A stretch of 64,000 nucleotides of DNA from JAGOPO01 sp038065515 (GTDB lineage: Bacteria; Patescibacteriota; Minisyncoccia; 2-02-FULL-40-12; GWA2-44-9), in contig JBBTQV010000016.1 of NCBI GenBank assembly GCA_038065515.1, forward strand, positions 20,179-84,178, given 5' to 3'. The notes beneath the pieces are model-generated. The model was given only the letters and a program-made list of their open reading frames with translations, was not told the origin of the DNA and did not search any database. Position 1 is the first letter of the stretch. Each line of letters opens with the position of its first letter. A program made the translations under genes and the position numbers. Below, one piece after another: positions 42,901 through 50,618 of this stretch.

Positions 42901-43199
42901 TCGAGCGGCCCACCGCCATCAAAGACCTCAAGCCCATCCCCGGCTCGCAGGCAAAAATTGCCGGTCTCATCACCAGCACGAAAAAAATACTCACCAAAAC
43001 AGGCAAACCGATGCTGTTCTCGCTCATCGAAGACCTCACGGCAAAAATAGAGGTGGTGGTGTTCCCCTCCGTGCTGGAGAAGTCTCCGAACGCCTGGGCG
43101 CCCAACACGGTCGTCGTACTGTCGGGCAAGCTCGACAACCGCGACGGCAATCTCAAACTGCTCTGCGACACCGCAAAGCCCATCGCTATCGTGGCATGA
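39912..43199 (+). CDS. dnaE: DNA polymerase III alpha subunit
   Basis: 1095 residues from ATG 39912 (MDRRPSQFDTPPPGG); the GTG at 39894 lies in the promoter. Order of domains: PHP (FVHLHTHSHYSLLDG, about 15-30), polymerase palm with PDIDLDFAD (about 415-423) and the third acidic site KMDFLGL, fingers (AFNRSHAACYAMVAYQTAYLKA) and OB fold (IAGLITSTKKILTKTGKPM, about 1020). An extra lysine-rich stretch TSNEKRETSKPS interrupts the end of the fingers region and comes from an A-rich insert. The main replicative polymerase; no epsilon domain is fused. Confidence 0.97.
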   Translation: MDRRPSQFDTPPPGGFVHLHTHSHYSLLDGLSKIDALVKRAKEHGMTAMALTDHGVLYGAIEFYKKATKAGIKPIIGCEMYITDTTRHDKQPTIDTDKRWHLILLAKDETGYRNLVKLVTAAHLEGFYYKPRIDKQLLRAHHEGLIALSSCLGGEISRALAAGADEKARRIATEYRDIMGPDNFYIELQQHTNMPEQNEMTPKLVALARECGIPLVATQDSHYCTPDDAKAHDILLAVQTGNTIHDEKRFSMNQDDFSFCSGEDMRQKFASLPEDVSREAFANTAIIADRCNLTLELGKLQLPNFPLPKGQTDPSEYLTTLTYQGLRRRFGAKPDPSIVERVEFELGVIKQAGFAGYFLIVQDFVNWAKNQGIFVGPGRGSAAGSLVSYLLNITNVDPLKYNLLFERFLNPARISQPDIDLDFADARRGEVLQYVAEKYGKDHVAQIITFGTMAARGSIRDAGRALGYTYDFCDSIAKIIPAGPIPDYPGKRTGKPFLQHCVENVDEVTQLYNSDTQAKALIDAACKLEGVARHASTHACAVVITPKPLTEYVPLQQGTHENDIITQYEMHAVEDLGLLKMDFLGLANLTIIEDTLNMVKSNHGTSIDIDSIPLDDAKTFASLQQAQTTGVFQLESAGMKRYLKELKPTGVEDIIAMVALYRPGPMDLIPDYVDRKHGRQRVEYLHPALEPIMKPTYGIMVYQEQLMAAVRALAGFTLAEADVMRKAVGKKIKSLMEEQEGKFKEGCATAGTPPDVANKFWELVEPFNRYAFNRSHAACYAMVAYQTAYLKANFPNEFMASFMNSETGDIERVAFLVDEARQMDIQVLPPDINESAERFTVVTSNEKRETSKPSLRFGLTAIKNIGATVVGAIIQERRANGPFVNIEDLIVRVQHKDMTRKSLEALAKCGALDGMGERNTLLANIETLLIHAKEKQKHSTMGQVSLFGEAMEAELPPVKLIPAEPSAKADRLRWEKELIGLYVSEHPLSDYQARLALERPTAIKDLKPIPGSQAKIAGLITSTKKILTKTGKPMLFSLIEDLTAKIEVVVFPSVLEKSPNAWAPNTVVVLSGKLDNRDGNLKLLCDTAKPIAIVA

Positions 43200-43376
43200 A
43201 AAAGCGGGGCCCCGTGGACCCCGCCGCTTGCCCGTTAGGGCGGTGGATCTCTTCCGTCAATCATGACGGCCTCCTCTGAAGAGTACCAAGCAAAAAAGAG
43301 TCGCCGTTTTACATGGTTCCCTCGGCCGTTGCGCGAGAAGCGCGGGGCCCCGAGAGCGAGACTGGAACCAGCCTCT
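43199..43376 (-). ncRNA. Candidate structured small RNA with 9-codon ORF
   Basis: A minus-strand transcript unit with a full promoter (43411-43383) and a terminator (stem GCGGGGTCC/GGGCCCCGC, then TTTTT at about 43199-43222). The 5' half can fold: GGTTCC with GGAACC, CTCGGGGCC with GGCCGAG and a GCGC-TTCTC-GCGC hairpin. AGAGGAGG then precedes ATG 43265 and a nine-codon frame MIDGRDPPP. It might be a regulatory RNA, an attenuator or a mini-gene. It lies between dnaE and thrS, antisense to both. Confidence 0.5.
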
Positions 43377-43382
43377 ATACTA

Positions 43383-43411
43383 ATGATAGCAGGTTATATG
43401 TCATTTGTCAA
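43383..43411 (-). promoter_or_regulatory. Consensus promoter of the small RNA
   Basis: TTGACA (43411-43406), 17-base spacer, TATCAT (43388-43383) with TGC before it (extended -10). Confidence 0.8.
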
Positions 43412-43446
43412 TAGTTTCGTAAATGGCACTATTTTGCTAGGATAAC

Positions 43447-45189
43447 ATGATTATGGCACAGAACATCGAACATATCCGACACACACTCGCCCACCTGCTC
43501 GCGGCAGCCGTGTTGAAGCTGTATCCTGATGCCAAGCGCACCATCGGACCGGCCATCGATACCGGCTTCTACTATGATTTTGAGTTTTCCGCGCCTATCA
43601 GCGATGAAGATTTGCCGCGCATTGAGATGGAAATGAAGAAATTGCTACCGACTTGGACATCGTTCTCCCATAAGGAAGTCTCAGCCGACGAGGCGCGTGC
43701 ATTTTTCAGGGACAACCCCTATAAGCTCGAGCTCATCGATGAAATTGCGGCGAAGGGTGAAAAGCTCACTCTGTACACCTCCGGCGATTTTACGGATCTA
43801 TGCCGCGGCGGCCATGTGGATGACCCCTCTTCCATTGATCCGGCATCGTTCAAGCTCGACAAGCTCGCGGGCGCATACTGGCGCGGCGACGAAAAGAACA
43901 CCATGCTCACCCGCATCTATGGTTTTGCATTTGAGACTGCTGACGCGCTGAACGCCTATACCACAATGATGGAGGAAGCAAAAAAGCGCGACCATAAGGT
44001 GCTGGGCCTCCAGCTCGATTTGTTCACCTTCTCCGAATTAGTCGGTTCCGGCCTGCCGCTGTGGACTCCGCGCGGCACGCTGGTGCGCAATCTGTTGGAT
44101 GATTTTGTCTGGTCTCTGCGCCGTGCCCGCGGATATGAACGCGTTGAAATCCCGCATATCACAAAGAAAGATTTATATGAGAAGAGCGGTCACTGGGACA
44201 AATACAAGGACGACCTATTCAAGATTACGACCAGAGAGGGACATGTATTCGCGATGAAGCCGATGAATTGTCCGCACCACACACAAATCTACGCCCGCCG
44301 ACCGCATAGCTACCGCGAACTCCCCCAGCGCTATGCAAATACCACAATGGTGTACCGCGATGAGCAGTCCGGTGAGCTTGCCGGCATCACGCGCGTGCGC
44401 TCGATCACGCAGGACGATGCCCATGTGTTCTGCCGCATGAATCAGGTCAAGGACGAGGCGCTCAAAGTGTGGGACATCATCCACGAGTTCTACGGTGCAT
44501 TCAACATTCCGTTGCGTGTGAGACTATCACTGCGCGACCCCGCACAGCCCGAAAAATATCTGGGCAATGCCGCCAACTGGGAAGCCGCCGAAGAAATACT
44601 GCACGCTATTATCGCAGATAAAAAAGTGAACGCCATTGACGGACTGGGAGAAGCTGCCTTCTACGGCCCGAAGCTCGATTTCATGGGACGCGACGCCATC
44701 GGACGCGAGCATCAGGTTGCCACCATCCAGCTGGACATGAACATGCCGGAGCGCTTCGACCTCACCTGCACGAATGAAAAGGGTGAGCATGAACGCATCG
44801 TGATGATACACTGCGCAATCATGGGCTCCATCGAGCGGTTCATGGCGGTACTCATCGAGCACACCGCGGGCGCACTTCCGCTATGGCTCTCCCCCGTGCA
44901 AGTGGCGGTGCTCCCCATTTCCGATAAACATACCGACGCCGCACATGCGCTGGTGCCCGAGCTCCAGCTCGCAGGTATCCGTGTGCAGATGGACGACGCG
45001 AAAGAAACAATCGGCAAGAAAATCCGAGCATCCGAAACGATGAAAATTCCCTATACGCTCATTCTGGGCGATAAAGACATCGCCGCAGGAGTTGTCTCGG
45101 TGCGCAAGCGCGGCGGCGAGGACTTGGGGCAGCTGTCGCTGGACCAGTTTATCTCTCATCTGAAGAAGGAGGTCGTAGCAAAAGCGTAA
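43447..45189 (+). CDS. thrS: Threonyl-tRNA synthetase without TGS domain
   Basis: 580 residues (578 from Met3 at 43453). It begins directly with the second additional domain (HIRHTLAHLLAAAVLKLYP, with the zinc-like editing motif HTLAH and CRGGHV at about 117). The class II core follows: MKPMNCPHHTQIY, VYRDEQSGELAGITRVRSITQDDAH and AIMGSIERFMAVLIEH, and then the anticodon-binding domain (about 475-580). The usual 60-residue TGS domain is absent. The -10-like TAGGAT at about 43438 implies a very short leader. Confidence 0.95.
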   Translation: MIMAQNIEHIRHTLAHLLAAAVLKLYPDAKRTIGPAIDTGFYYDFEFSAPISDEDLPRIEMEMKKLLPTWTSFSHKEVSADEARAFFRDNPYKLELIDEIAAKGEKLTLYTSGDFTDLCRGGHVDDPSSIDPASFKLDKLAGAYWRGDEKNTMLTRIYGFAFETADALNAYTTMMEEAKKRDHKVLGLQLDLFTFSELVGSGLPLWTPRGTLVRNLLDDFVWSLRRARGYERVEIPHITKKDLYEKSGHWDKYKDDLFKITTREGHVFAMKPMNCPHHTQIYARRPHSYRELPQRYANTTMVYRDEQSGELAGITRVRSITQDDAHVFCRMNQVKDEALKVWDIIHEFYGAFNIPLRVRLSLRDPAQPEKYLGNAANWEAAEEILHAIIADKKVNAIDGLGEAAFYGPKLDFMGRDAIGREHQVATIQLDMNMPERFDLTCTNEKGEHERIVMIHCAIMGSIERFMAVLIEHTAGALPLWLSPVQVAVLPISDKHTDAAHALVPELQLAGIRVQMDDAKETIGKKIRASETMKIPYTLILGDKDIAAGVVSVRKRGGEDLGQLSLDQFISHLKKEVVAKA

Positions 45190-45193
45190 GAAA

Positions 45194-45213
45194 AGCCCCC
45201 TCGTCAGGGGGCT
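45194..45213 (-). terminator. Intrinsic terminator
   Basis: AGCCCCCT/AGGGGGCT with a 4-base loop; TTTCTT follows on the minus strand. It serves the 182-residue membrane gene and perhaps thrS. Confidence 0.7.
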
Positions 45214-45214
45214 G

Positions 45215-45763
45215 TCAATGAAAGATTGTCCAGACCGAGAGGGCGCCCGCCATGAGGTAGGCGGTCCGAATCGCGTTCCCAACAACGAGAGCGTACAGTC
45301 CTCCGCGGAACTTCGTGATGCCCACACCAAGCAGGGCCGGTGACCGCACGCCCCACACTGGATATACACCGACGCCGGAGAGAAAGCCACACCCCGCCCA
45401 CTTCGTCATGGTCAGCAAACGACGCCCTTGTCGATGCGCCTGATCGCGTCGGACGCGTAACTCGTCGAAAAACGAGTCAACATACCCTTCTTGGCGAATG
45501 AGCCTGGCTGCCTGCTTTGCAACCACGATGAGACGCTGAATGCGGTTCGTGTCCGCGATGAGATCGCAGAGCCACCCCCAGAACCAGTATGTCCATGCCA
45601 TCTTTCCGGTTGTTATCAGGATGACGATGATAGTCGCGGGCACGATTCCGAGTCCCAACCACAACCGCCATGCCTCCGATGAAAGGATGAGCAGGTCGCC
45701 TTGAATTGGGATCGTCAGCACCGCGACACCCAGCGGCCAGAAGTCGACTACATGCCGGTGCAT
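45215..45763 (-). CDS. Orphan integral membrane protein
   Basis: 182 residues with two hydrophobic stretches near the N-terminus (LGVAVLTIPIQGDLLIL, about 11-28; LWLGLGIVPATIIVILIT, about 34-52) and one or two at the C-terminus (about 125-180), separated by a charged cytoplasmic loop with FFDELRVRRDQAHRQGRR. No family recognised. AAGGAGG lies 6 bases before ATG. TATAAT (45804-45799) overlaps the miaA -10 on the other strand, giving a face-to-face divergent promoter. Confidence 0.7.
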   Translation of the reverse strand: MHRHVVDFWPLGVAVLTIPIQGDLLILSSEAWRLWLGLGIVPATIIVILITTGKMAWTYWFWGWLCDLIADTNRIQRLIVVAKQAARLIRQEGYVDSFFDELRVRRDQAHRQGRRLLTMTKWAGCGFLSGVGVYPVWGVRSPALLGVGITKFRGGLYALVVGNAIRTAYLMAGALSVWTIFH

Positions 45764-45772
45764 CTCTCCTCC

Positions 45773-45804
45773 TTGCAGTAAAAGGAACGGTTGGGTATAT
45801 TATA
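45773..45804. promoter_or_regulatory. Overlapping divergent promoters of miaA and the membrane gene
   Basis: Plus: TTGCAG (45773-45778), 17 bases, TATATT (45796-45801). Minus: TATAAT (45804-45799) with TGG before it. Both -10 boxes lie in the palindrome GGTATATTATACC, so only one polymerase can use the site at a time. Confidence 0.65.
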
Positions 45805-45806
45805 CC

Positions 45807-46754
45807 ATGTTTTATATGAAAGACAATCGCCCACGCATCATCGTTGTTGCCGGTCCCACCGCTTCAGGAAAATCTGATATCGCGATTGCGTTGGCGCGCC
45901 GCTTCAACGGAGAAATCATTTCCGCTGATTCGCGGCAGGTATACCGCGGGATGGATATCGGCACCGGCAAAGTCACCAAACGCGAGCAGAAACTCGCCCG
46001 ACATCATCTTCTTGATGTTGCCTCCCCAACCCGACAATACAGCGTAGCTCACTTCAAACGCGATGCACAGCGTGCGATCCGCGACATTGTACGCCGCGGT
46101 AAAATACCCATCGTCTGCGGCGGTACCGGCTTTTGGATCGATGCTTTGGTGTATGACCTGCAGTTGCCGAATGTGAAGCCCGATGCCAAACTCCGCGCGC
46201 AGTTGCGAAAGCTATCCATAATACAACTCTACACCCGCCTGAAAAAGCTCGACCCCGTCCGTGCGGCAACTATTGACCGGCACAACCCTGTTCGTCTTAT
46301 CCGCGCACTGGAAATCGTACTCGTCACCAGCAAACCCGTTCCCGCTAAAAAGGTACAAGCTACCAGCTACAACCCTCTGTATCTGGGCGTATCGCGCCCG
46401 ATGGATGAACTCAAACAACGCATCGAGAAGCGTCTGGACGCCCGCCTCAAGTCGGGCATGGTTGCCGAAGTGCGCCGGCTGCGCACATCGGGTGTTTCCT
46501 GGAAGCGACTGGAATCGTTCGGCCTTGAATACCGCTGGGTCGCAAGATACTTGCAGGCAGTAACAAAAAACAAGAAACGAAAAACGAATAGTTTTTCAGA
46601 AATGAGAGCCGGATTGCTGCGTGACATTATCGCCTACGCCAAACGCCAGCTCACCTGGTGGCGAAAAAATTCTGATCTAGTCCATATCGCCGATGAAGCT
46701 CACGCACAGAGGTTCGTGGCAAAATTTCTAAAGTCTGCTCAAAAAACAAAATGA
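45807..46754 (+). CDS. miaA: tRNA dimethylallyltransferase
   Basis: 315 residues (312 from Met4). It prenylates A37 of tRNAs that read U-starting codons. P-loop AGPTASGKSDIAIAL, the substrate loop ISADSRQVYRGMDIGTGK and GGTGFWIDALVYD are the family's three signatures. A lysine-rich insert TKNKKRKTNS at about residue 252 is encoded by an A-rich repeat tract. The leader would be 0-8 bases. Confidence 0.95.
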   Translation: MFYMKDNRPRIIVVAGPTASGKSDIAIALARRFNGEIISADSRQVYRGMDIGTGKVTKREQKLARHHLLDVASPTRQYSVAHFKRDAQRAIRDIVRRGKIPIVCGGTGFWIDALVYDLQLPNVKPDAKLRAQLRKLSIIQLYTRLKKLDPVRAATIDRHNPVRLIRALEIVLVTSKPVPAKKVQATSYNPLYLGVSRPMDELKQRIEKRLDARLKSGMVAEVRRLRTSGVSWKRLESFGLEYRWVARYLQAVTKNKKRKTNSFSEMRAGLLRDIIAYAKRQLTWWRKNSDLVHIADEAHAQRFVAKFLKSAQKTK

Positions 46755-46782
46755 GCCACCGATGGTGGTTCATTTTATAGGC
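46752..46782 (+). terminator. Terminator of miaA
   Basis: AAATGAGCCACC pairs with GGTGGTTCATTT (G-U pairs included), loop GAT, followed by TTATAGG. Confidence 0.65.
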
Positions 46783-46870
46783 CCCAAGAGCGATAAAGTT
46801 TTATTGCACACTCCCCGGCTTCCCCTTACGGTTGGCCTTCTTTCTCTTGGGACCCACCTATAAGGTATTC
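46780..46870 (-). other. Possible short structured transcript or 17-codon ORF
   Basis: GGCCCCAAGAG (46780-46790) and CTCTTGGGACC (46844-46854) pair at 10 of 11 positions and close an 86-base element. Within it, on the minus strand, GTG GGT CCC begins a basic frame (MGPKRKKANRKGKPGSVQ). A TTGACG box lies upstream at about 46888. I could not fit it to SRP RNA or any riboswitch. Confidence 0.3.
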
Positions 46871-46908
46871 TTCGCTCTTATTGCGTCAATATCAGTTATC
46901 CACAGGCC

Positions 46909-48375
46909 CTACAAGCTCAACTTTTCCCGCAACATCTGCTCGGCAACTTTCGGGTCGGCTTTACCTTTCGAAAGCGCCATCACCTTGCCGACAAGCGCTT
47001 TCAGCGCGACTTCTTTGCCACCCTTGAAATCGGCGACAATTTTTTCACTCTGCGCGATAGCGTCTTCGACAAAGATGTTCATCGATACCGAATCGGACAC
47101 CTGCGCGAGATCTTTGGCCTTGATGATGTCTTCCGGGTCCTCGCCCGTCTCCCACATCGTCTGCAAGACAACCTGCGCGGCGGTACTGCCGATTTGTCCC
47201 GACGCCACGCGGACGACAAAATCAGCGAACAGTGCGGGAGTGATCTTGGTGTCCTGCGGAATGGCTGAAACGGCATTGAGCTTCGGCTGCAATTGCGTGA
47301 TAAGCCAGTTCGCGGCAACCTTAGTGAGTTTTCCATAATCGGTCGCCTCGCCCGTGACGGGACTGTCTTCGGCCTTCAACTCGGACACGACTTCTTCAAA
47401 AAAATCTCCCAGCTCCTTGAACACCGTCAAAATCTCCACATCACCATCGGGCAAACCGTACTCGCGCGCGAACCGTTCACGCCGCGCCACAGGCAGTTCC
47501 GGAAGTGATGCGCGGATGGCTTCAATCTCGGTGTCGGTGAACACGATAGGCGGGAGGTCGGGTTCCGGGAAATAGCGGTAGTCGGCACTCCCCTCTTTGG
47601 TGCGTTGGCTAATCGTCTTGTCGTGCACATCGTCCCACCCGCGCGTCTCCTGAACGAGCGTCCCGCCCGATTCAAGCACTTCTGCCTGCCGTTTGATTTC
47701 GTAATCAGCAGACTTTGCCGCTGAAGAAATTGAGTTGATGTTTTTGACTTCCACTTTCGTACCGTAGTCCTTCTGTCCTTTGGGCCGTAGCGACAGGTTT
47801 ACCTCAATGCGCATCTGGCCTTTTTCCATATCCGCATCAGACGCCCCGAGATACCGCAAGATGAGCTGCAGTTCGGATGCAAACCGGCGTACCTCTTCGG
47901 GTTCAGTGAGGTCGGGATGCGTAACCAACTCCATCAGCGGGACACCTGCGCGGTTGTAGTCGACAAGCGTGACATCACCCGATTCGTGTATCAGTTTTCC
48001 GGCATCTTCCTCTAAATGGATACGCTCGATACGAATCTTCTTCCCGCCCACATTAAGCACACCTTCACGACAAAATGGAACCTGAAATTGAGATATCTGG
48101 TACCCCTTGGGCAGATCGGGATAGAAGTAATTTTTACGCTCGAAGAATGAATGCTTTTCGATACTGCACTCAAGCGCCAGACCGGCCGCGATGAGTTTTT
48201 CCACCGCACCGCGGTTGATAACCGGCAGTGTTCCGGGGTGGCCCATGCAAATGGGACAGACATTCAGGTTGGGAGTCTTCTCCAGTGGGTCGTTGGCACA
48301 GTCGCAGAACATCTTTGTCTTCGTGTTCAGCTCCGCGTGCACTTCCAAGCCGATGGTGGTCAGGTAGTCGGTCAT
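46909..48375 (-). CDS. gatB: Asp/Glu-tRNA amidotransferase subunit B
   Basis: 488 residues from ATG 48375 (MTDYLTTIGLEVHAEL); the frame extends to 48420 without homology. GatB forms Gln-tRNA or Asn-tRNA from the mischarged forms together with GatA and GatC, neither of which is in the window. Signatures: EVHAELNTKTKMFC, CPICMGHPGTLPVIN, ERKNYFYPDLPKGYQISQF and the C-terminal YqeY-like tail (about 340-488). Confidence 0.96.
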   Translation of the reverse strand: MTDYLTTIGLEVHAELNTKTKMFCDCANDPLEKTPNLNVCPICMGHPGTLPVINRGAVEKLIAAGLALECSIEKHSFFERKNYFYPDLPKGYQISQFQVPFCREGVLNVGGKKIRIERIHLEEDAGKLIHESGDVTLVDYNRAGVPLMELVTHPDLTEPEEVRRFASELQLILRYLGASDADMEKGQMRIEVNLSLRPKGQKDYGTKVEVKNINSISSAAKSADYEIKRQAEVLESGGTLVQETRGWDDVHDKTISQRTKEGSADYRYFPEPDLPPIVFTDTEIEAIRASLPELPVARRERFAREYGLPDGDVEILTVFKELGDFFEEVVSELKAEDSPVTGEATDYGKLTKVAANWLITQLQPKLNAVSAIPQDTKITPALFADFVVRVASGQIGSTAAQVVLQTMWETGEDPEDIIKAKDLAQVSDSVSMNIFVEDAIAQSEKIVADFKGGKEVALKALVGKVMALSKGKADPKVAEQMLREKLSL

Positions 48376-48409
48376 TGCATTGCCACTGTACCATGAAAAT
48401 AGGTGGTTA

Positions 48410-48441
48410 TAAAAGACCATCTCCTGATAAGAGATGGTCTT
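48410..48441 (-). terminator. Terminator of tmk
   Basis: AAGACCATCTC/GAGATGGTCTT stem (48413-48441) with a 7-base loop; TTATAA follows on the minus strand. It merges into the gatB promoter region. Confidence 0.7.
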
Positions 48442-48453
48442 GGTTTGTCAGAA

Positions 48454-49134
48454 CTATCCGATGTCGCCATGGGCCGCACGGAGCCGCGACCGAAGCTTCT
48501 CGACCAGGCCGTCCTTTTCGAAATGGTGCTTGACGCGCTCCAGCACCTGCGGACGGGTCAGTTCGTCCGTATCAATTGCATGAATCTTCCACGGACGCTC
48601 GGCCCGATGCTTGAGCAGATCGGCGAAACATTCGAACCCTCGTGACACTCGGGCATGAAACTCTTCGCCCCTCGCCTCAATACGATCCGGCTGCTTGTTC
48701 GGATTGCGCATGCGGACAACCTCTGGCGACGCTTTCAGAACGAATGTGATGTCGGGCACCACACCGCAGGTCGCCAGTTCGATCGCCGGAAGCGCGAGAG
48801 TCGGATCTAGGCCACATCCGGCAACCTGATATGCGAGAGAAGATAGGGTGGAGCGATCGAGCACCACGATCTCGCCAGCTTGGATCGCCGAGATGATTCC
48901 TTGTTTCATCAACTGCGCTCGCGACGCCAGAAACAGAAACAACTCCGCCGCCGGAACGATCGGTTGCGAACTGTGCTTGAGAATCTCCCGCAATGTCGGA
49001 CCGAGTGACCCGCTGCCCGGCTCATAGAGCTGCTGCACCGGGATCTCCGGAAACTCCTTTTCGAGCCACTCGGCGAATATCTTCGCCGTCGACGACTTTC
49101 CGCATCCGTCGTTGCCCTCAAATAGTACCAACAT
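48454..49134 (-). CDS. tmk: Thymidylate kinase-like dNMP kinase
   Basis: 226 residues from ATG 49134, chosen for GAGGAG 6 bases ahead; a longer frame to 49188 is unlikely. P-loop EGNDGCGKSST (about residues 6-16), DRSTLSSLAYQ as the base/DR motif (about 98-108), and a C-terminal extension beyond about 200. It phosphorylates dTMP to dTDP. Like the orphan cassettes it has a strong ribosome-binding site and its own terminator. Confidence 0.85.
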   Translation of the reverse strand: MLVLFEGNDGCGKSSTAKIFAEWLEKEFPEIPVQQLYEPGSGSLGPTLREILKHSSQPIVPAAELFLFLASRAQLMKQGIISAIQAGEIVVLDRSTLSSLAYQVAGCGLDPTLALPAIELATCGVVPDITFVLKASPEVVRMRNPNKQPDRIEARGEEFHARVSRGFECFADLLKHRAERPWKIHAIDTDELTRPQVLERVKHHFEKDGLVEKLRSRLRAAHGDIG

Positions 49135-49218
49135 AATTTTCTCCTCAAAGAGCCGGGACCAGCATAGCACAGCAAAACCCCTCTGCAAGGAGGGGCTTTG
49201 CGAAAAACATCAGCCGAA

Positions 49219-49641
49219 TTACTTCACTTCAATGCCCATGCTGCGGGCGGTGCCGGCGATAACTTCCATCGCGGCGTCGACATCATTGGCATTGAGGTCA
49301 TCCATCTTCTGCGTGGCGATTTCTTTGAGCTGAGCCTTCGTCACGGAACCGACCTTTTTCTTGTTCGGCTCTCCGCTTCCCTTCTCCAGGCCGGCCGCAA
49401 CGCGTAACAGATATGCTGCGGGAGGTGTTTTGAGTTTGAATTCGAATGTGCGGTCCTCAAAGATGGTGATTTCCACCGGAGTCACCTGGCCGGCTTTGTC
49501 TTTGGTGGCCTCGTTGAACTGCATCACGAACTGCTGGAGGTTGATTCCGTGCGGCCCGAGCGCAGTGCCGACAGGAGGTGCCGGTGTGGCGCGTGCTCCT
49601 TCGACCTGTAATTTGACGATTGTTTTTACTTTCTTTGCCAT
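49219..49641 (-). CDS. rplK: 50S ribosomal protein L11
   Basis: A 140-residue L11: KVKTIVKLQVEGARATPAPP, GPHGINLQQFVMQFNEATKD and the C-terminal rRNA-binding MDDLNANDVDAAMEVIAGTA. It forms the GTPase stalk base. Normal secE-nusG-rplK order. rplA does not follow in the window; tmk and gatB are next instead. Confidence 0.97.
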   Translation of the reverse strand: MAKKVKTIVKLQVEGARATPAPPVGTALGPHGINLQQFVMQFNEATKDKAGQVTPVEITIFEDRTFEFKLKTPPAAYLLRVAAGLEKGSGEPNKKKVGSVTKAQLKEIATQKMDDLNANDVDAAMEVIAGTARSMGIEVK

Positions 49642-49682
49642 AGTTCAGAAATTAGAAATTGTAATTTATAAGTTATAAGTTT

Positions 49683-50228
49683 TTAGATTTTCTTCATTTG
49701 AAGAAAATCTAGTTCGACGGGTGTCTCGCGACCGAAGATGGTGACCAGTACTTTGACGCGACCCTTCTCAACATCAACTTCGCTGACTTTGCCGTCGAAA
49801 TCTTTAAACGGACCGTCGGAGATCTTCACGCGGTCGCCTACCGCCACATCCACCTTGTACTTGGGCTCCTCGACTCCCATGCGGGCCAAAAGACCGTCCA
49901 CCTCGGAGCGGGCCAGCGGTGTAGGCGTCGTGCCCGCACCGATGAAACCGGTGACACTGGGCGTGTTGCGAACCACATACCAACTATCATCGGAAACAAT
50001 CATCTCCACGAGCACATAGCCGGGATAGATCTTTTCCTCAACAACCTCGCGCTTGCCGCTCTTGACGCGAATTTTCTTCTCTTTCGGAACCAGGACATTA
50101 AAAATCTTGCCCTCAAAACCGAGCGATTCAACGCGCTGATTAAGACTGCGGGCGACACTATCTTCGTACCCCGAATAGGTGTGAATTGCGTACCATTCGC
50201 GCTGACCGGTTGTTACTTGTTTCGGCAT
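49683..50228 (-). CDS. nusG: Transcription termination/antitermination factor NusG
   Basis: 181 residues: NGN domain (WYAIHTYSGYEDSVARSLNQR, about 12-32; YPGYVLVEM, about 68-76) and C-terminal KOW domain (VGDRVKISDGPFKDFDGKVSEVD, about 126-148). Couples polymerase with Rho or the ribosome. Confidence 0.97.
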   Translation of the reverse strand: MPKQVTTGQREWYAIHTYSGYEDSVARSLNQRVESLGFEGKIFNVLVPKEKKIRVKSGKREVVEEKIYPGYVLVEMIVSDDSWYVVRNTPSVTGFIGAGTTPTPLARSEVDGLLARMGVEEPKYKVDVAVGDRVKISDGPFKDFDGKVSEVDVEKGRVKVLVTIFGRETPVELDFLQMKKI

Positions 50229-50243
50229 AGATAAAATGACGGG

Positions 50244-50426
50244 TTACCCGATGAGACGGTTGAGGATCCAGACAAACACCGAATCAAGACCTCCTAAAAA
50301 GAGAGCGAAAAACAGACACAACCCCAACACAACGCCGGTGTAGGCCATGAGCTGCTTGCGCGAAGGCCAACTGACCTTGCCAAGCTCGACGCGTACTTCG
50401 CGCAGGAATGTGATGAATCGATCCAT
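50244..50426 (-). CDS. secE: Protein translocase subunit SecE
   Basis: 60 residues from ATG 50426 (MDRFITFLREVRVELGKVSW). One amphipathic helix then one transmembrane helix (about 32-55); PSRKQ is the family's hinge. The longer open frame to 50570 runs through repeats and is rejected. TATACT (50439-50434) is 7 bases before ATG, so the message is probably leaderless. Confidence 0.94.
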   Translation of the reverse strand: MDRFITFLREVRVELGKVSWPSRKQLMAYTGVVLGLCLFFALFLGGLDSVFVWILNRLIG

Positions 50427-50440
50427 ATTCTTTAGTATAC

Positions 50441-50567
50441 AAGGTAACTCAGATTTGATTAAGTCTGTCGGCATCAAATCTGCCTGATTCCTAAGGTAAC
50501 TCAGAATCGTCCGAGCCCTTCGGGCTGCGATTCTGCCTGATTCCAATGAGCCTAAGCTCATTGGAAT
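50441..50567. repeat. Tandem pair of 52-bp structured repeats plus palindrome
   Basis: Units at 50441-50492 and 50493-50544 share the ends AAGGTAACTCAGA and TCTGCCTGATTCC while their internal stems differ (ATTTGAT/ATCAAAT in the first, ATCG/CGAT in the second). A third palindrome (GATTCCAATGAG/CTCATTGGAATC) follows directly. A related unit is at 58253. Confidence 0.75.
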
Positions 50568-50618
50568 CAAAAGCGCCCGGAGGCGATGCGAACATGGTAC
50601 CAGAACCGCCCAAAAGCG

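Noticed and set aside
43200..43446. T-box riboswitch ahead of thrS
   Set aside because: No T-box AGGGTGGNACCGCG bulge or specifier loop on the plus strand; the strong promoter and structure are on the minus strand.
46780..46870. SRP (4.5S) RNA
   Set aside because: The apical GGAAGG-type SRP core is not present in the right context, so I left it as an unassigned structured element.
50427..50570. 48-residue N-terminal extension of SecE
   Set aside because: It would translate the 52-bp structured repeats; SecE homology starts at MDRFITFLREV.
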